Shown one piece after another: positions 7,099 through 9,043 of a DNA stretch of 9,043 bases. The notes under the pieces are model-generated. The model did no database searches, had not been told where the DNA came from, and worked only from the letters and a program-made list of their open reading frames with translations. The DNA is from Pseudomonadota bacterium. Its GTDB lineage: Bacteria > Pseudomonadota > Alphaproteobacteria > Sphingomonadales > Sphingomonadaceae. The stretch's first letter is position 1. Each line of letters starts with the position of its first letter. Location of the stretch: assembly GCA_023390675.1 (NCBI GenBank), contig JAEWCK010000143.1:1-9043 (forward strand), given 5' to 3'. The position numbers and the translations under genes are program-made.

Positions 7099-7631
7099 CG
7101 CTCGATCGTCCCCGAACGGCGGATCTTCCGCTGCAGCTGCATCACGCCATAGAGCAACGCCTCGGCGGTCGGCGGGCAGCCCGGCACGTAGATGTCCACC
7201 GGCACGATCCGGTCGCACCCGCGCACCACGCTGTAGCTATAGTGGTAATAGCCGCCGCCATTGGCGCACGAGCCCATCGAGATGACGTATTTGGGCTCGG
7301 ACATCTGGTCGTACACGCGGCGCAGCGCCGGAGCCATCTTGTTGCAGAGCGTGCCGGCCACGATCATCACGTCCGACTGCCGCGGCGAAGCGCGCGGCGC
7401 GGCGCCGAAGCGTTCCATGTCGTAGCGCGGCATGTTGACGTGGATCATCTCGACCGCGCAGCAGGCGAGCCCGAAGGTCATCCACCAGAGACTCCCGGTG
7501 CGCGCCCACTGGAACAGCTCCTCGGTCGAGGTGACGAGGAAGCCCTTGTCGCCCAATTCGGCGTTGATGTCGTCGAAGAAGGCCGTGTCGGGCAGCGTGC
7601 CCGCGGTCGGCCCCTGAAGCTCTACTCCCAC
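7095..7631 (-). CDS. nuoB: NADH-quinone oxidoreductase subunit B (N2 [4Fe-4S] subunit)
   Basis: This is a 178-aa protein from the GTG at 7631, which overlaps the end of nuoA by 10 bp. A longer open frame to 7850 runs through nuoA and is rejected, because its extra sequence does not resemble the family. NuoB carries cluster N2, the last iron-sulfur centre, which delivers electrons to quinone at the NuoB/NuoD interface. The N2 ligands are C57 and C58 (G-L-A-C-C-A-V-E-M), C122 (G-S-C-A-N-G-G) and C152 ([10 protein letters not shown]). The adjacent-cysteine pair is diagnostic. A GGGGG stretch within nuoA, about seven or eight bases upstream, can serve as ribosome binding site. The end overlaps nuoC as GTGA. 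Length is normal for the family. Confidence 0.97.
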   Translation of the reverse strand: MGVELQGPTAGTLPDTAFFDDINAELGDKGFLVTSTEELFQWARTGSLWWMTFGLACCAVEMIHVNMPRYDMERFGAAPRASPRQSDVMIVAGTLCNKMAPALRRVYDQMSEPKYVISMGSCANGGGYYHYSYSVVRGCDRIVPVDIYVPGCPPTAEALLYGVMQLQRKIRRSGTIER

Positions 7632-7996
7632 TCCAGCGCCCCCTTCTTCCAGGCATAGATCAGGCCGAGCGCCAGCTCGGCAATGAAGATCATCATCGAA
7701 ATCCACGCGGTCCAGCCCAGCGTGAACACGCTCACGGCCCAGGGATAGAGAAACGCGGCTTCGAGATCGAAGACGATGAACAGGATCGCGACGAGGTAGA
7801 AGCGCACGTCGAACTGGCTGCGCGAATCCTCGAAGGCGGGGAAGCCGCACTCATATTCGCTGAGCTTGGCCTCGGTCGGCTTGTGCGATCCGGTGAGGCG
7901 GCTCACCAGCATCGGCAGGAACACGAAGGCGCTGGACAGGCCCAGCGCCACGCCGAGGAACAACAGGATCGGCAGATATTGGGATAGATCGACCAA
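7622..7996 (-). CDS. nuoA: NADH-quinone oxidoreductase subunit A (membrane subunit), first gene of the nuo operon
   Basis: This 124-aa inner-membrane subunit has three predicted helices (about 8-30, 65-86 and 92-115). The conserved loop between helices 1 and 2, [12 protein letters not shown] (46-57), contains C50, the counterpart of the mitochondrial ND3 loop cysteine. D77 and E79 (F-D-L-E-A-A) in helix 2 match conserved acidic residues of ND3 linked to the quinone-cavity-to-proton-channel path. The start is TTG at 7996, giving M-V-D-L-S-Q-Y as in relatives. AGAAGG lies four bases upstream, and no ATG or GTG start is available in frame nearby. It is the first nuo gene, so its upstream spacer should hold the operon promoter. 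Confidence 0.96.
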   Translation of the reverse strand: MVDLSQYLPILLFLGVALGLSSAFVFLPMLVSRLTGSHKPTEAKLSEYECGFPAFEDSRSQFDVRFYLVAILFIVFDLEAAFLYPWAVSVFTLGWTAWISMMIFIAELALGLIYAWKKGALEWE

Positions 7997-8030
7997 GGCG
8001 CCTTCTCGCGGATGCGGAATCTCGGGGTGG

Positions 8031-8059
8031 CTTTAGGACGGTGGAGGGGGTGCGGCAAG
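8031..8059 (-). promoter_or_regulatory. Candidate housekeeping promoter of the nuo operon
   Basis: On the minus strand CTTGCC (8059-8054) and CTAAAG (8036-8031) are separated by 17 bases. This resembles the alphaproteobacterial housekeeping pattern CTTGAC-N17-CTATAT, with imperfect boxes. It would give a leader of roughly 30 nt before the nuoA TTG. It is the best match I see in the 252-bp spacer upstream of nuoA, but short promoter matches are weak evidence. Confidence 0.35.
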
Positions 8060-8071
8060 GGCCGGAACCCC

Positions 8072-8086
8072 TGAGAATCACTCGCA
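8072..8086 (-). promoter_or_regulatory. Fur-like dyad upstream of nuoA
   Basis: Read on the minus strand the site is TGCGAGTGATTCTCA. Its right half (ATTCTCA) differs by one base from the Fur 7-1-7 half-site ATTATCA, and five of seven positions are dyad-symmetric about the central G. It lies just upstream of the candidate -35 box and 75 bases before nuoA. Because complex I demands much iron, control by an iron-responsive regulator of the Fur family (Fur or Irr) is plausible but unproven. Confidence 0.3.
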
Positions 8087-8110
8087 ATAAGCGGGGATCG
8101 GGCGCTCACA

Positions 8111-8242
8111 CCTCTCCCGCTTTCGCGGGAGAGGGAGGGGCCCGCCGCGAAGCAGTGGGAGGGGAGGGCCTTCTTCTTGCTTCGAGAACAAGAGAAAGAA
8201 GAAGGCCCTCACCCAACCCTCTCCCGCGAAAGCGGGAGAGGG
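8111..8242. repeat. Cluster of strong palindromes (REP/REPIN-like intergenic repeat)
   Basis: Four stem-loops lie end to end. A perfect 10-bp stem with TTTC loop spans 8111-8134. An imperfect 8-bp stem spans 8141-8148 and 8152-8159. Perfect 15-bp arms at 8164-8178 and 8196-8210 enclose a 17-nt loop. A perfect 11-bp stem with GAAA loop spans 8217-8242. The first and last hairpins are exact inverted copies of each other over 24 bases (8111-8134 against 8218-8241). The paired inverted hairpins in an intergenic spacer are the layout of dispersed REP/REPIN elements. It lies between the 3' end of the phosphatase gene and the nuo promoter. No open reading frame of note is in it. That it is dispersed in the genome is inference. 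Confidence 0.7.
8217..8242 (-). terminator. Possible transcription terminator hairpin of the phosphatase gene
   Basis: A perfect 11-bp GC-rich stem with a 4-base loop begins seven bases after the TGA of the phosphatase gene. The sequence after the stem on the minus strand (TTGGGTGAGG) is not T-rich, so it does not fit a classical intrinsic terminator. It could still end or stabilise the transcript. It is also part of the palindrome cluster 8111-8242. Confidence 0.3.
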
Positions 8243-8248
8243 CTAAAA

Positions 8249-9043
8249 TCAAGCGTTCCGAAGCGCCCCGGCCACCAGCTTGTGCAGCTTCGAATGCAGC
8301 ACGTCGTTCGCAGCGAGGAACTGGTTGCGCTGCATCGCCAGGTCCTGCCCGCGATAATCGGTGACGAAGCCGCCCGCCTCGCGGACCAGCAGCATCCCCG
8401 CCGCGATATCCCACGGCTTGAGGTCCGATTCCCAATAGCCGTCGAACCGTCCCGCCGCGACCCAGGCGAGATCGAGCGCCGCCGAGCCCAGCCGGCGGAT
8501 GCCCGCCACTTCGGGCGCGACCGCGCCGAAAATGCGGCTCCATTCGGCGAAATTGCCATGCCCCAGGAACGGGATGCCCGTCGCGATCAGCGCGTCGGCG
8601 AGGTCGCGCCGCGCCGAAACGCGCAGGCGCTGGTCCTGCAGCCATGCGCCCCTGCCCTTCTCGGCCCAGAAGCTCTCGTCGGTGAGCGGCTGATAGACAT
8701 AGCCGTGCGTCACCTCGGGCTTGCCCTGGCTGCCGTGGGGATCCTCGACGGCGATCGAGATGCAGAAATGCGGAATGCCGTGCAGGAAGTTGCTGGTGCC
8801 GTCGAGCGGATCGATGATCCAGCGCGGCTTGTCCGGATCGCCGGCGATCTCGCCGCGCTCCTCGACGAGGAAGCCCCAGTCGGGCCGCGCCTTCTGGAGC
8901 TCCTCGATCAACGTGTCCTCGGCGCGCTTGTCAGCCATCGAGACGAAGTCGGCCGGCCCCTTGCGGCTGACCTGGAGCTGCGAGACTTCGTTGAAGTCGC
9001 GGCGCAGGCGCGGACCCGCCTTGCGCGCGGCGCGCTCCATGAC
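8249..9043 (-). CDS. suhB: Inositol monophosphatase family protein, SuhB-like (5' end cut by window)
   Basis: This is a Mg2+-dependent phosphatase of the IMPase/FBPase/CysQ fold. It probably dephosphorylates inositol-1-phosphate or a related sugar or nucleotide phosphate in the cytoplasm. Counting from the in-frame ATG at 9040, the metal and catalytic residues are E60/E61 (L-V-E-E-R-G), D77, D80 and T82 in D-P-L-D-G-T-S-N-F, and D211 in W-D-I-A-A-G-M-L-L-V-R-E-A-G-G. All are intact. 263 codons are present from that ATG. The codon before it (GTC) stays open at the window edge, and relatives have about ten more residues, so the real start is probably outside. The gene is transcribed toward nuo but separated by the 252-bp spacer, so it is probably its own unit. 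SuhB of E. coli also acts in rRNA transcription antitermination; whether this one does cannot be told. The symbol reflects family likeness, not proven orthology. Confidence 0.93.
   Translation of the reverse strand, partial: VMERAARKAGPRLRRDFNEVSQLQVSRKGPADFVSMADKRAEDTLIEELQKARPDWGFLVEERGEIAGDPDKPRWIIDPLDGTSNFLHGIPHFCISIAVEDPHGSQGKPEVTHGYVYQPLTDESFWAEKGRGAWLQDQRLRVSARRDLADALIATGIPFLGHGNFAEWSRIFGAVAPEVAGIRRLGSAALDLAWVAAGRFDGYWESDLKPWDIAAGMLLVREAGGFVTDYRGQDLAMQRNQFLAANDVLHSKLHKLVAGALRNA

Noticed and set aside
7632..7850. N-terminal extension of nuoB through nuoA
   Set aside because: The added residues are out-of-frame nuoA and unlike any NuoB; the normal NuoB N-terminus begins at the GTG at 7631.
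8111..8242. CRISPR array
   Set aside because: The repeats are inverted hairpins, not direct repeats with regular unique spacers.
1..9043. tRNA or rRNA genes, transposases or phage genes
   Set aside because: No cloverleaf, rRNA-like stretch, integrase or transposase motif was seen on either strand.

Overview
The window is a stretch of a GC-rich (roughly 65-70%) alphaproteobacterial chromosome, most likely from the Sphingomonadales (Sphingomonas-like). This rests on the protein wording of the complex I subunits (separate NuoC and NuoD, the NuoA and NuoB sequence style, a long NuoC tail), the gene order, and the frequent GTG and TTG starts. The genus is inference; no rRNA or other marker gene is present.

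All genes lie on the minus strand, so the layout reads from high to low coordinates. At the right edge (8249-9043) is an inositol monophosphatase/SuhB-family gene whose first codons lie outside the window. Between it and the next gene is a 252-bp spacer (7997-8248). The spacer holds a cluster of strong hairpins (8111-8242), a Fur-like dyad (8072-8086) and a candidate promoter (8031-8059). The respiratory NADH:quinone oxidoreductase (complex I) operon then begins: nuoA (TTG start), nuoB, nuoC, nuoD, nuoE and nuoF, packed with overlaps of 4 or 10 bp or with 0-1 nt spacing. nuoG to nuoN are not in the window and are expected beyond position 1.

The operon is interrupted by non-canonical genes at three places. 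(i) Between nuoD and nuoE is a 155-aa predicted exported protein with clearly lower GC (about 58% by hand count). (ii) Between nuoE and nuoF is a 57-aa protein made almost entirely of two membrane helices. (iii) After nuoF come four consecutive genes (1-2346, the last cut by the window edge) for predicted periplasmic proteins of about 200 aa. These four are divergent paralogs. Each has a signal peptide followed by copies of a module of about 65 aa with two cysteines 34-37 residues apart and a C-terminal motif resembling R-G-x-[IL]-A-E-x-x-Y. I do not recognise this family; it is the strongest candidate here for something undescribed.

The core genes build the peripheral arm of complex I (NuoB, C, D, E, F) plus one membrane subunit (NuoA). 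NADH is oxidised at the NuoF FMN, electrons pass through the N1a (NuoE), N3 (NuoF) and N2 (NuoB) clusters, and quinone is reduced at the NuoB/NuoD interface. Most inserted genes start on a GTGA or ATGA overlap with the preceding stop codon, so they are probably co-translated with complex I. Whether they take part in its assembly, stability or envelope environment is unknown.
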